Assembly: GCA_022769285.1 (NCBI GenBank)
Contig: JALEKD010000023.1
Span: forward strand, 40,983 to 104,982
Reading direction: 5' to 3'
Length of the DNA stretch: 64,000 bases
DNA from: Prevotella sp.
GTDB taxonomy: Bacteria > Bacteroidota > Bacteroidia > Bacteroidales > Bacteroidaceae
Shown: positions 45,069 to 53,404 of the stretch, piece after piece
How the letters are laid out: the number at the start of each line of letters is the position of its first letter
Numbering within the stretch: the first letter of the stretch is position 1
The notes under the pieces: model-generated
Told to the model about the DNA's origin: nothing
The model's database searches: none
The model's input: only the letters and a program-made list of their open reading frames with translations
Position numbers and translations under genes: made by a program

Positions 45069-45908
45069 TCAGCCCTTGGCCGGGCGCAGTGTGGCCCTGA
45101 AGGCTAAGGGCGAGCACAGGCGTATGCTGGTAAAGTGACTACAGAAGCACTGGAGGGTAGGGTAGTTGAGCCGCTGGGCTATGGCCTCGACAGATAGGTC
45201 GGTATCGGCCAGCAGGTGTTCGGCCAGTTTAATGATGCGCAGGTTCATAAACTGCTTAAAGCTGTTGCCGGTCTTGGCCTTGACCAGGTCGTCAAGATAG
45301 GTCTCCGACATGCCGAGTCGCAGAGCAAACTGCGCCTGAATGGTAGCAGGCAGACAGGGCGAATAATGGTCGCTCTGCTGATAGCCGTCGATAAGGTGCT
45401 GTAGCTCGTGGTAGGCGCTGTCGATAATGAGACCGCGGGTGAGAAACTGCCGATGGTAGAAGCGTCGGCAGTAGTCTAACAGTATCTTTATTCTGTAGGC
45501 CGTCAGGGTGTTGGTGTACTCATCCAGCGCGTAGTTTATCTCTTCCTCTATATCGTGGAGCAATTTCTTGAACCTCAACTTCTCTCTGTTAGACAGGTGG
45601 AGCGACTCGCTATACTGATAATAGAGGAAAGTGTAGCTCCCTAACCCGTCGGCATCGTTGGCAAAGATGTCGCTGTCGAAGGCGAGAACCTGGCTCTGGT
45701 CGCCCATCTGGGCCCGGTGCGACAGGCAGTCGTGACCCGGACGGAAAAAAGACACGTGGGCATCCTGGAAGTCGCAGGTGGTCTGCCCCGTATGGTTGCG
45801 GCAGTCGCGGTCCTGCACTACCACTACATAGCGGTCGGTCAGGTCGGCCGTGGAGCAGGCTCCCAGCGTGCCCACGTGGGCATGAGGATAACAGCAGCAC
45901 AGATTCAT
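45069..45908 (-). CDS. AraC-family regulator (second of a tandem pair)
   Basis: This 279-aa protein has a C-terminal double helix-turn-helix (about residues 185-275, QFALRLGMSETYLDDLVKAK and LSVEAIAQRLNYPTLQCFCSHF). Its N-terminal sensor domain is divergent. It is a paralogue of the adjacent upstream gene: both share a YQYSESLHLS/YSSNEALHLS segment and a CRRFYHRQF/CMRFYSRQF segment. The second HTH ends SIRLCSPLAFR, a worn version of the normal GxxPxxYR, so DNA contact may be altered. Its ATG overlaps the upstream stop (TGATG). Confidence 0.8.
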   Translation of the reverse strand: MNLCCCYPHAHVGTLGACSTADLTDRYVVVVQDRDCRNHTGQTTCDFQDAHVSFFRPGHDCLSHRAQMGDQSQVLAFDSDIFANDADGLGSYTFLYYQYSESLHLSNREKLRFKKLLHDIEEEINYALDEYTNTLTAYRIKILLDYCRRFYHRQFLTRGLIIDSAYHELQHLIDGYQQSDHYSPCLPATIQAQFALRLGMSETYLDDLVKAKTGNSFKQFMNLRIIKLAEHLLADTDLSVEAIAQRLNYPTLQCFCSHFTSIRLCSPLAFRATLRPAKG

Positions 45909-46807
45909 CAGGCCGTATATTTACGATACGAGGCTGGCGTCTCGCCGGTATTCTTCTTAAACATACGGTTGAAGTGCTGCGAGTACTGGAAGCCCAACTC
46001 ATAGGAAATCTCGTTTACGGTCTTGTCGGTTCCCAGGAGCATCTGCTTGGCCATGTCTATGATGTGAGCCTGTATGTAGTCCTGGGCGGTCATGCCGGTC
46101 TCTTTCTTGACCAAGTCGCCGAAATAGTTGGGCGACAGAAACACCTGCTCGGCAAAGTATTTCACGCTGGGCAGCCCCTGTTCCTTGGGCTTGTTGCTGT
46201 TAAAGTAGTCGTGGAGCAGGGCTTCAAACTTGCTGAGCACGTCCTTGTTAGAGGCTGTGCGGGTGACAAACTGGCGCGAGTAGAACCGCATGCAGTAGTT
46301 GAGCATCAGCTCGATGTTGTTGGCTATAAGTGTCTTACTAAACCTGTCAATGGGACTGTCCAGCTCCATCTCTATCTTGCGTAGGCAGTCTGTAAAGATG
46401 GTGCGCTCCTCGTCTGACAGGTGCAGTGCTTCGTTAGAACTGTATGAGAAGAACGAGTAGTGGTGTATCTCGCGTCCCAGGGGTGTGCCCTTAATCAGAT
46501 CAGGGTGAAAAAGCAGGCCGCGGGCCGACGGGCGACTGCCGGGAACGATGGTAGTCTCGACAACCTGGCCGGGAGCGAAGCTCGTGATGGTGCCCTGCTG
46601 GTAGTCGTAAGGCTGGCGACCATAGCGTATGTCGCACGACTTGGTATCTTTCAGGAAGAGGGCGTAGATGCCATAATTCAGGGTGAAATGCTCGGGCATG
46701 CGGGTAGCCTTAGTCATGTCTACCACTGCCACTAATGGGTTCATGGTCTCCAGTCCGAATAGCTCGTTATACTCGTCTATCGTGTTCAGCTTGATTATAT
46801 TGTCCAT
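45908..46807 (-). CDS. AraC-family regulator (first of a tandem pair)
   Basis: This 299-aa regulator has a cupin-like N-terminal sensor (about residues 20-130) and a canonical AraC DNA-binding domain (VFLSPNYFGDLVKKETGMTAQ, broken as LSPNYFGDLVKKETG; EISYELGFQYSQHFNRMFKK; GETPASYRK). It is translationally coupled to the second copy. It is divergent from the CMD-cupin gene, a common arrangement in which such regulators control an oxidoreductase-like target in response to small molecules. Confidence 0.9.
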   Translation of the reverse strand: MDNIIKLNTIDEYNELFGLETMNPLVAVVDMTKATRMPEHFTLNYGIYALFLKDTKSCDIRYGRQPYDYQQGTITSFAPGQVVETTIVPGSRPSARGLLFHPDLIKGTPLGREIHHYSFFSYSSNEALHLSDEERTIFTDCLRKIEMELDSPIDRFSKTLIANNIELMLNYCMRFYSRQFVTRTASNKDVLSKFEALLHDYFNSNKPKEQGLPSVKYFAEQVFLSPNYFGDLVKKETGMTAQDYIQAHIIDMAKQMLLGTDKTVNEISYELGFQYSQHFNRMFKKNTGETPASYRKYTA

Positions 46808-46832
46808 AGCCGTATTACTTATGGTTATGATG

Positions 46833-46840
46833 CAAAATTA
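46833..46840 (-). promoter_or_regulatory. -7 promoter box for the AraC pair
   Basis: TAATTTTG on the minus strand, 25 bp before the first AraC start. Confidence 0.55.
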
Positions 46841-46937
46841 CGCATTTTCTGGTCATTATCACCATCCTGGCTGCTACTTCTGTAATATGTTTACAAAATA
46901 CGTAAAAAATGGTACTACCTCCTGTGGGTAAAGGAGC

Positions 46938-46945
46938 TAAGTTTG
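46938..46945 (+). promoter_or_regulatory. -7 promoter box for the CMD-cupin gene
   Basis: TAAGTTTG, 26 bp before ATG 46972. The lack of a -33 match fits a promoter depending on the neighbouring AraC regulators. Confidence 0.5.
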
Positions 46946-46971
46946 CATCCAGAACCATAACTCCGGTAAGA

Positions 46972-47805
46972 ATGAAGATAACAAGAATTTCGAGCATGCT
47001 TATGGCGTGCTTATTAAGTTATACATCTATTATGGCACAAGAGAAAATAAAACAGACAGCAGGGCGCAGCCAGTTGGGCACCTTTGCTCCCAAGTTTGCA
47101 GAGTTGAACGATGATGTCCTGTTTGGCGGGGTTTGGAGCCGCACGGACAAGTTGAGCCTTCGCGACCGTAGTCTGGTAACCATTACGGCCCTCATCAGTC
47201 AGGGCATTACCGACTCTTCGCTCGCTTATCACCTCCGGACGGCTCGGGCCAATGGCATTACCCGTACCGAAATATCAGAGATAATCACCCACGTGGCCTT
47301 TTACGCGGGCTGGCCCAAGGCTTGGGCAGCTTTCAGGTATGCCAAGGAGGTTTGGGCCGACGATGCTGCGGACACCGATGCCAAGGCTGAGTTTCAGCGC
47401 AGCATGATTTTCCCCGTGGGCGAGCCCAACACGGCTTATGCCAAGTACTTTACGGGCAACAGCTACCTGACCCCCATTTCTACCGAGCAGGTGGCGGTGT
47501 CTAATGTTACCTTTGAGCCCCGGTGTCGCAACCACTGGCACATCCATCACGCCTCTAAGGGTGGCGGACAGATGCTCATCGGTGTGGCTGGCCGTGGCTG
47601 GTATCAGGAAGAGGGCAAGCCTGCAGTAGAGATACTGCCCGGCACGGTTATCCATATACCCGCCAATGTTAAGCACTGGCATGGCGCTGCTGCCGATAGC
47701 TGGTTTGCTCACCTGGCTTTCTCTGTTCCCGGTAGCGACCTAAGTAACGAGTGGTTGGAGCCTGTGAGTGACGAGGAATACAACAAGTTGGAATCTCATC
47801 AGTAG
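46972..47805 (+). CDS. exported carboxymuconolactone decarboxylase-cupin fusion protein
   Basis: This 277-aa protein starts with a signal peptide (residues 1-23, ending IMAQ). A CMD/AhpD-like helical domain follows (about 30-135, SLRDRSLVTITALISQG and HVAFYAGWPKAWAA), then a cupin domain (about 160-255, HWHIHHASKGGGQMLIGVAG and HIPANVKHWHG). The CMD part lacks the CxxC pair of peroxidase members. The cupin histidines for a metal are intact. Fusions of this kind are common in Bacteroidetes, but substrates are unknown. ATG 46972 is preferred because it gives the signal peptide and lies after the -7 box. Confidence 0.87.
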   Translation: MKITRISSMLMACLLSYTSIMAQEKIKQTAGRSQLGTFAPKFAELNDDVLFGGVWSRTDKLSLRDRSLVTITALISQGITDSSLAYHLRTARANGITRTEISEIITHVAFYAGWPKAWAAFRYAKEVWADDAADTDAKAEFQRSMIFPVGEPNTAYAKYFTGNSYLTPISTEQVAVSNVTFEPRCRNHWHIHHASKGGGQMLIGVAGRGWYQEEGKPAVEILPGTVIHIPANVKHWHGAAADSWFAHLAFSVPGSDLSNEWLEPVSDEEYNKLESHQ

Positions 47806-47849
47806 TTTTTTCAATAATTGGATGGCTTAGAGTACCTCTATTGGCCATT

Positions 47850-47885
47850 AGGGCTGGTTCGCCAAGGTGCGTTCCAGCCTTTTTT
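47850..47885 (+). terminator. intrinsic terminator of the CMD-cupin gene
   Basis: AGGCTGG-type arms (AGGGCTGG and CCAGCCT, 16-nt loop) are followed by TTTTTT. Confidence 0.75.
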
Positions 47886-48074
47886 ATACCCTGTAATAAG
47901 CACGTGAGGGTCAGAAAGAATACAACGGTTGTTAAAGGCAAGAAATAACAGATTTAGATGGGCGATGCGCGGGTCACAACTGCCCTAACAGAGGTCATCG
48001 ACAGGCTCCCTGCCGGCTATGGGTGTGCTTAGTAAAACTGCCCGTGGGGCCAAAAGACTCCCTACATACGCCAT

Positions 48075-48158
48075 GTCGGTCGCATAAATCGTAGAGATTG
48101 ACCTTTTCAATCGTAGAAGCCATCTTTAGCGCGTTGGGAGCCGTCTTTAGAAAGCTAA
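48075..48158 (+). repeat. degenerate 21-bp tandem array C (four units)
   Basis: Units start at 48075, 48096, 48117 and 48138. The last two read AAGCCATCTTTAGCGCGTTGG-like and GAGCCGTCTTTAGAAAGCTAA-like and match the equivalents in arrays A and B. The array lies in the 444-bp gap between the convergent CMD-cupin and EEP genes. Nothing else is recognised there apart from the terminator at 47850. Confidence 0.8.
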
Positions 48159-48249
48159 GTTTTAGGTATATACAGTCGTATCAATCCATTCATGTTTTCA
48201 ATGGCCCTTTCTCCCACGAACTATATAGATGTATCCGCTCCCCATAACT

Positions 48250-49203
48250 TCATGGGTTGGGCCAGTCAAAATGGAGGATAAGTGGGAGATGGTCGCTAAA
48301 ACCATTCTGATATTTCATTCCAATATAGTTGCGCTTTGGGCGCACGCCCCCATAGGTTTCGTCAGGTGTTAGGACGAATTCAAAATCGCCTATACGTGCT
48401 TCGCGCAAATGGTCGTTTAGATATTGTGTACCAAATATATGATCTAAATTCTGCCAAAGGCCATGATAGCGGTAAGTGCCCTTAGTCCCATTACTCCCCT
48501 TAGCCTTGGCGGTTAGGTCGTGTATGCCATGCGATACGATGAGACGTATGGAGGCATCACGTTCGGTATCATTGAAATCACCGGCGATAATGATACGGGC
48601 ATTGGGAGCCAGCGCCTGTATGGAGTCGACAGACTGTAGTAGCCGTTCGGCTACATGTCGGCGATGGGAACGTGTCTCCAGCTCACCTCCAGAGCGGCTG
48701 GGGGCATGTACAACAAACACATGTAGCGTATCTAAGTCTATGGTGAGTCCTTTGACATACAATATGTCGCGTGTGGGCTTCATGCCTTTGACGGGCGGTA
48801 TTCTTATGCCGTAATGACTTAGTAATTTGAATGAAAAGGGTGAATAAAGTAAGGCAACATTGATGCCCCGGGTGTCGGGCGAGTCAGTCATGACATATTC
48901 ATAACGCGCCTTGCGTAGTATGGAGCGTTGGGTGAGGTCGAAGAGGACGCTGTCGTTTTCCACCTCGGCCAAGGCAATCAGGTCAGGGATAGCATACTGC
49001 TCGCCATAGCGGCCACAGGCTATCAGTTCTTGACTGATGTGAGTGAGCTTGGTCCAATAGCGGTAAGGTGTCCAGTGGCGGTAGCTGTCGGAGCGCCATT
49101 CCTTGTTTGGGTTCAGGCTGTCAGGGCGAAAGTCGAAGAGATTTTCACAGTTGAGTTCTACAACTGTGAAAATCCCCATCAGCATAGCTATCAAAGTGTT
49201 CAC
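48250..49203 (-). CDS. endonuclease/exonuclease/phosphatase family protein
   Basis: This 317-aa protein of the DNase I-like EEP fold has VVELNCENLFD near the N-terminus, ALAEVEND (metal-binding Glu), HAPSRSGG, IIAGDFNDT and the terminal SDHLPL motif, so the catalytic set is intact. A hydrophobic N-terminus (NTLIAMLMGIF) may be a signal or anchor. It lies 15 bp downstream of tyrA and is probably the last gene of the Phe/Tyr operon. Its substrate could be nucleic acid, sugar phosphate or inositol phosphate, and nothing links it to aromatic synthesis except position. Confidence 0.87.
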   Translation of the reverse strand: MNTLIAMLMGIFTVVELNCENLFDFRPDSLNPNKEWRSDSYRHWTPYRYWTKLTHISQELIACGRYGEQYAIPDLIALAEVENDSVLFDLTQRSILRKARYEYVMTDSPDTRGINVALLYSPFSFKLLSHYGIRIPPVKGMKPTRDILYVKGLTIDLDTLHVFVVHAPSRSGGELETRSHRRHVAERLLQSVDSIQALAPNARIIIAGDFNDTERDASIRLIVSHGIHDLTAKAKGSNGTKGTYRYHGLWQNLDHIFGTQYLNDHLREARIGDFEFVLTPDETYGGVRPKRNYIGMKYQNGFSDHLPLILHFDWPNP

Positions 49204-49218
49204 CTCTATAGCGTTATT

Positions 49219-49995
49219 TCATTCGTTTACGTTCTTGCGTATTTTGGTAAGATAGCGCTTCATCCCCTCGGCGTCGCGGTTGTCTATGATTGATAACAGC
49301 TCTTTTAGTTCGCTACGTATCTGGGCTACCTGGTCGTGGGTATAAGGGTTGAAGAGAATCTCCTGCAAGAGATAATCATCCTCACTCAGCACTCCTTTGG
49401 CTATCTGCATGTGGCGTTTGAAGGTTGTACCGGGCGCATCCTGGTGTTTCATCACGGCTGCAAAGACAAAGGTGCTTACGAATGGGATGCTAAGCGAGTA
49501 AGCAACCGTCTTGTCGTGTTCCTCGAAAGTATATTCGTAGATGTTCAGGCCCAGCTGGGTGTAGATATCCTTGTAGAAGATGCGGCCCATGTAGTCGCCC
49601 TCGCTAATGATAATAGCGTTCTCTTCGGAGAGCTGATTGAGATTGGCAAAGGTAGGGCCGAACATGGGGTGCGTGGAGACATAACGATGGTGTGTACTCT
49701 CATAAAACTCCTTGAGACCGGTTTTTACCGAACTGATGTCGCTCAGGATGCAGTCCTTGGGCAGATAGGGCATCACCTCGCAAAATGCGGGGATGGTATA
49801 TTTTACCGTGACGGCATTGATGAGCAATTCAGGGGCAAACTCCTTGATTTCATCGAGGACCGTAAATCGTTGGCAGTTGTACGTAAATCGCATGCGGCGT
49901 GCATCCTTCTCGTAAACAGCCACTTCGTGGTCGAAACTTAGCAGGTCGATGAAGAAGCTCCCCATCTTTCCTGCTCCCAAGATCAATATCTTCAT
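49219..49995 (-). CDS. tyrA: prephenate dehydrogenase
   Basis: This 258-aa enzyme oxidises prephenate to 4-hydroxyphenylpyruvate with NAD(P)+. The Rossmann motif ILGAGKMGSFF opens the protein, followed by LSDISSVKTG and the STHPMFGPTF active-site segment. It lacks the ACT domain of some TyrA proteins, so allosteric control by tyrosine is less likely, while operon attenuation upstream of pheA would supply control. It lies 24 bp after the DAHP synthase gene. Confidence 0.93.
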   Translation of the reverse strand: MKILILGAGKMGSFFIDLLSFDHEVAVYEKDARRMRFTYNCQRFTVLDEIKEFAPELLINAVTVKYTIPAFCEVMPYLPKDCILSDISSVKTGLKEFYESTHHRYVSTHPMFGPTFANLNQLSEENAIIISEGDYMGRIFYKDIYTQLGLNIYEYTFEEHDKTVAYSLSIPFVSTFVFAAVMKHQDAPGTTFKRHMQIAKGVLSEDDYLLQEILFNPYTHDQVAQIRSELKELLSIIDNRDAEGMKRYLTKIRKNVNE

Positions 49996-50019
49996 AGATA
50001 ACGGTCTATAGTTAATGTG

Positions 50020-51084
50020 TTAATGGTTGATGATTTCCACCTGCTGACGTACACTTTCCTCGTGTACGCTCTCAAAAACCTGGGCGATGAACTCGGGCGA
50101 CATGCCCAAGAGGCTTCCCTGAGCTCCGCGTTTGTCCAGGATTTCAGAGTAGCGGTTGGCCTGGAATACGGTCATGTTGTGCTCTTTCTTGTACTGGCCT
50201 ATCTCGCGGCATACGCGCATGCGCTTAGACAGAAGGTTCATCAACTCATTGTCCAATTCATCTACCTGCTTGCGCAACATATTAATGCCTTCGGTAGTAA
50301 CATGTTCGTCTCTCACAATAAGCAAACTTAAAATATAGTCCAACACTTCGGGAGTAACCTGTTGCTTGGCATCGCTCCACGCTTCATCTGGCGAGCAGTG
50401 GCTCTCCACTATTAAGCCGTCGAAACCTAAGTCCATAGCTTGCTGGCACAGGGGAGCTATCAGCTCGCGACGGCCGCCAATGTGACTGGGGTCGCAGATA
50501 ATGGGAAGATTGGGGATGCGGCGATGTAGTTCCATAGGAATTTGCCACATGGGGAGGTTGCGGTAAATCTTTTTATCAAAACTGGAGAAGCCGCGATGTA
50601 TGGCAGCCATGCGCTTGATGCCGGCCTGGTTGATACGTTCCATAGCTCCTATCCATAGTTCGAGGTCGGGATTTACGGGGTTCTTCACAAACACGGGGAT
50701 GTCAGTCCCCTTGAGGGCGTCGGCCAGGTCTTGCATAGCGAAGGGATTGGCTGTGGTGCGGGCGCCTATCCACAGGATGTCAATGCCATACTTCAGGCAC
50801 AGCTCTACGTGCTCGGGCTTGGCCACCTCGGTAGATACCAGCATGCCGGTCTCTTTCTTCACACGCTGCAACCATGGCAGGGCCTCTTCGCCTTTGCCCT
50901 CAAAGCCTCCGGGTTTAGTACGGGGTTTCCATACACCAGCCCTAAAGTTATGGCATCCCTTTTCGGCCAACTGGCGAGCTGTTGTCATTACCTGTTCTTC
51001 TGTTTCGGCCGAGCAGGGGCCTGCTATAACCAGTGGACGTTCGTTATCACTGGGCAAGTTTAATGGGCTAAGATCTAATTCCAT
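50020..51084 (-). CDS. bifunctional DAHP synthase - chorismate mutase
   Basis: This 354-aa fusion has an N-terminal AroF-type (KDPG aldolase-like) DAHP synthase domain (about residues 1-250: VIAGPCSAET, FRAGVWKPRTKPGGFEG, WIGARTTANPF, IVESHC). A C-terminal AroQ chorismate mutase follows (about 268-354: LRKQVDELDNELMNLLSKRM). It makes the first shikimate intermediate and also converts chorismate to prephenate, feeding the neighbouring tyrA and pheA. The mutase domain usually gives feedback control by prephenate or chorismate. Confidence 0.94.
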   Translation of the reverse strand: MELDLSPLNLPSDNERPLVIAGPCSAETEEQVMTTARQLAEKGCHNFRAGVWKPRTKPGGFEGKGEEALPWLQRVKKETGMLVSTEVAKPEHVELCLKYGIDILWIGARTTANPFAMQDLADALKGTDIPVFVKNPVNPDLELWIGAMERINQAGIKRMAAIHRGFSSFDKKIYRNLPMWQIPMELHRRIPNLPIICDPSHIGGRRELIAPLCQQAMDLGFDGLIVESHCSPDEAWSDAKQQVTPEVLDYILSLLIVRDEHVTTEGINMLRKQVDELDNELMNLLSKRMRVCREIGQYKKEHNMTVFQANRYSEILDKRGAQGSLLGMSPEFIAQVFESVHEESVRQQVEIINH

Positions 51085-51125
51085 ATACTATTGTTTTTTA
51101 TTTGTTTCTATATTGATGTTACTGA

Positions 51126-52298
51126 TTACCATTCTAATGCTGCGATACGATGTAGCGCCTCGCGCATCTTGTCGTCCTGGGCACAGAGAGAGATGCGCAC
51201 ATACCGTCGGCCATTGTTTCCGAAAATGAAACCGGGGGTGATAAATACCCGAGCCTCGTGTAGTACACGCTCTGTAAGCTGTTCGGCATCTGTATATTTA
51301 TCAGGAATCTTGGCCCAGAGGAACATGCCAACCTGCTTGGGGTCATAGGTACAGCCTAAGGTCTGCATAATTTTCTCGGCAATGTCTCGGCGACGGCGGT
51401 AGACCTTAATATTATATTCGCGATGCCATTCCTTGTCGTTGGTGGTAAGCGCCTCGGCGGCAGCCAGCTGCAATCCGCGGAAAGTGCCGCTGTCTATGTT
51501 GCTCTTGATTTTGAGTATCCAACTGATAAACTGTGGATTGGACACGCACATGCCTACGCGCCATCCGGGCATGTTGAAGCCCTTGGACATGGAGTTGAGT
51601 TCGATACAATAGTCCTTAGCTCCCTCAACCTGGAGAAGTGAGATGGGATGCTCGTTGAGGATAAAAGAATAGGGGTTGTCATTAACCACGACAATATGAT
51701 GGCGTTTGGCAAAATCGACCAGGCGGCGGTAGGTCTCTATACGTGCATCGCCACCGGTAGGCATGTTGGGGTAATTGGTCCACATGAGTTTGACTTTCGA
51801 TAGGTCGCGTCCCTCCAGCTCGTTAAAGTCGGGTTGCCATCCGTTGTCGGCCGATAGATTGTAGTTGACAATCTTGGCGCCCAATATCTTACTCAATGAA
51901 GTGTAGGTAGGGTACCCAGGGTCTGGGACAAGTACCTCGTCACCTGGGTTGGCAAATGCCAGCGTGATATGCAGGATGCCTTCTTTACTGCCGATAAGTG
52001 GCTGAATCTCTTTGGCAGGGTCTACATCTACTCCATACCATTTGTGGTAGAAGTGGGCCATAGCCTGGCGTAGCTCGGGTATGCCCATAGTGGGCTGGTA
52101 GCCATGGGCGCTGGCCTCATGTGCCACGGTGCATAGCTTCTCGATGGTCTGTGGCGATGGAGGCTGGTCTGGGCTTCCTATGGCCAGGCTTATAATATCT
52201 TTTCCCTCGGCATTGAGCAGGGCTACTTCCTTCAGTTTGCGGCTGAAATAGTACTCCTGTACCAAGTCTATGCGGTCTGCAGGTTTAATGTTGTTCAT
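51126..52298 (-). CDS. class I/II aminotransferase, probable aromatic aminotransferase
   Basis: This 390-aa PLP aminotransferase has the fold type I layout: GSPDQPPSP near residue 41, VPDPGYPTY, the MWTNYPNMPTG loop and the PLP lysine in LNSMSKGFNMPGWRVGM. It resembles aspartate and LL-diaminopimelate aminotransferases. Between pheA and the DAHP synthase gene, it most likely transaminates phenylpyruvate and 4-hydroxyphenylpyruvate to Phe and Tyr, a role inferred from position. Its start overlaps the pheA stop by 14 bp. Confidence 0.9.
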   Translation of the reverse strand: MNNIKPADRIDLVQEYYFSRKLKEVALLNAEGKDIISLAIGSPDQPPSPQTIEKLCTVAHEASAHGYQPTMGIPELRQAMAHFYHKWYGVDVDPAKEIQPLIGSKEGILHITLAFANPGDEVLVPDPGYPTYTSLSKILGAKIVNYNLSADNGWQPDFNELEGRDLSKVKLMWTNYPNMPTGGDARIETYRRLVDFAKRHHIVVVNDNPYSFILNEHPISLLQVEGAKDYCIELNSMSKGFNMPGWRVGMCVSNPQFISWILKIKSNIDSGTFRGLQLAAAEALTTNDKEWHREYNIKVYRRRRDIAEKIMQTLGCTYDPKQVGMFLWAKIPDKYTDAEQLTERVLHEARVFITPGFIFGNNGRRYVRISLCAQDDKMREALHRIAALEW

Positions 52299-53115
52299 AT
52301 TCTCCGATTATTTTAAGTTCTTTGGTAAGTGGGATGATGGCGTCAATGGCCTGGCGATAACGAGTAATACTGTCGAACGTTACATCTACGTAGAACAGGT
52401 ACTCCCATTCATGTCCAATGACGGGCAAGGACTGTATCTTGGTCAGGTTGATGCCGTAAAAGGACAAGATGGTAAGCACCTTGGACAGGCTTCCCTCCTC
52501 GTGAGGCAGCGAGAAGACCAGGCTCGATTTGTTGGCCTTGGCCAAAGGCCGTAGGAGATCGGCCTTATGCGGATTGCACACCACCAGGAAGCGAGTGAAG
52601 TTGTGCTTGTTGTCCTCAATATGGTCTTCGAGTACTTTCATGCCATACATGCGGGCTGCATCAGCATGGCAGATGGCAGCCCAACCATGGCACTGCTGCC
52701 TGCTGATGTACTCGGCACTTCCTGCGGTGTCTTCGCCTTCAACAGCTTTGAGCTCGGGATGATTAGCTAAGAAGTTTCGGCATTGCATGAGGGCCACGGG
52801 ATGAGACTGCACTTCGTGGATGGTGCTCCAGTCATCGTCTGGCAGGCAACAGATGGCGTGCTGGATATGTAGCCGATGCTCGCCAACGATGGTGGTGCCC
52901 GATGAGCGTAGCAGCTCATAGTTGTGCAGCAGCGACCCGGCGATGGTGTTCTCTATGGCCAGGAAGCCAATGACAGTAGGGTCGCGCTTGATGTTCTCGA
53001 AAATCTGCTCAAAGGTCGAGCAACAGATAACCTGTAACTGCTCGCCCTCAAAGTGCTGATGCGCTGCTATATCGTGGAACGACCCTACCACGCCCTGTAT
53101 CGCTACTCTTTTCAT
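52285..53115 (-). CDS. pheA: prephenate dehydratase
   Basis: This 276-aa enzyme converts prephenate to phenylpyruvate. The catalytic domain (1-180) has AIQGVVGSFHDIAA, LAIENTIAGS and the terminal TRFLVV segment. A C-terminal ACT domain follows (about 190-272, SLVFSLPHEEGSLSKVL and the phenylalanine-binding ESRP-equivalent region KIQSLPV). There is no fused chorismate mutase, which the DAHP synthase fusion provides. It is the first structural gene after a leader peptide and attenuator. Confidence 0.94.
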   Translation of the reverse strand: MKRVAIQGVVGSFHDIAAHQHFEGEQLQVICCSTFEQIFENIKRDPTVIGFLAIENTIAGSLLHNYELLRSSGTTIVGEHRLHIQHAICCLPDDDWSTIHEVQSHPVALMQCRNFLANHPELKAVEGEDTAGSAEYISRQQCHGWAAICHADAARMYGMKVLEDHIEDNKHNFTRFLVVCNPHKADLLRPLAKANKSSLVFSLPHEEGSLSKVLTILSFYGINLTKIQSLPVIGHEWEYLFYVDVTFDSITRYRQAIDAIIPLTKELKIIGEYEQH

Positions 53116-53130
53116 GTATATCTCTGTTTA

Positions 53131-53170
53131 AGTAAAAATCCCGCTCCAAATATGTATTGAAGCGGGATTT
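53131..53170 (-). terminator. attenuator terminator of the Phe/Tyr operon
   Basis: On the minus strand AAATCCCGCTTC (53170-53159) pairs with GGAGCGGGATTT over 12 bp with one G-U, and is followed by TTTTTAC. It sits between the leader peptide and pheA, so it must be bypassed for the operon to be read. Confidence 0.88.
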
Positions 53171-53221
53171 ACGATTAATGTTTATATCCTAAGTTGAAAT
53201 TACACGCAACTTCCCGCTTCA
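53158..53221 (-). promoter_or_regulatory. antiterminator pairing of the Phe/Tyr attenuator
   Basis: TGAAGCGGGA at 53221-53212, inside the end of the leader ORF, is perfectly complementary over 10 bp to TCCCGCTTCA at 53167-53158. The latter contains most of the 5' arm of the terminator, so the two structures exclude one another. Confidence 0.85.
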
Positions 53222-53277
53222 CAATTGCTTGCAAAGTAAAAGTAAAAGCCGTAAAAGTATGCGTTCATTGCTACCAT
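53200..53277 (-). CDS. Phe/Tyr leader peptide
   Basis: A 25-codon ORF starts 28 bp downstream of the promoter -7 box. Residues 6-16 read AYFYGFYFYFA: eight of nine consecutive codons (53259-53233) are Tyr (TAC) or Phe (TTT). The stop codon lies 30 nt before the terminator. A ribosome stalled in the aromatic run would leave the antiterminator strand (53221-53212) free; a ribosome reaching the stop would cover it. The product itself is not expected to have a function. A second in-frame ATG at codon 4 does not change this. Confidence 0.88.
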   Translation of the reverse strand: MVAMNAYFYGFYFYFASNCEAGSCV

Positions 53278-53304
53278 TTTCTTGTTTATTGTTTGTTTAT
53301 GTTG

Positions 53305-53336
53305 CAAAAGTATAACTTTCTGATGACTTATGCAAA
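53305..53336 (-). promoter_or_regulatory. promoter of the Phe/Tyr operon
   Basis: On the minus strand TTTG, exactly 20 nt, then TACTTTTG: a full consensus match. Transcription should start near 53299, about 22 nt before the leader ATG. Confidence 0.85.
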
Positions 53337-53404
53337 CATTTCGTCAGCTTTTTTTAATCCTTACCGTATTATATAGGTTCTCCAGCAGGCTGGAGGCTGC
53401 CTCG

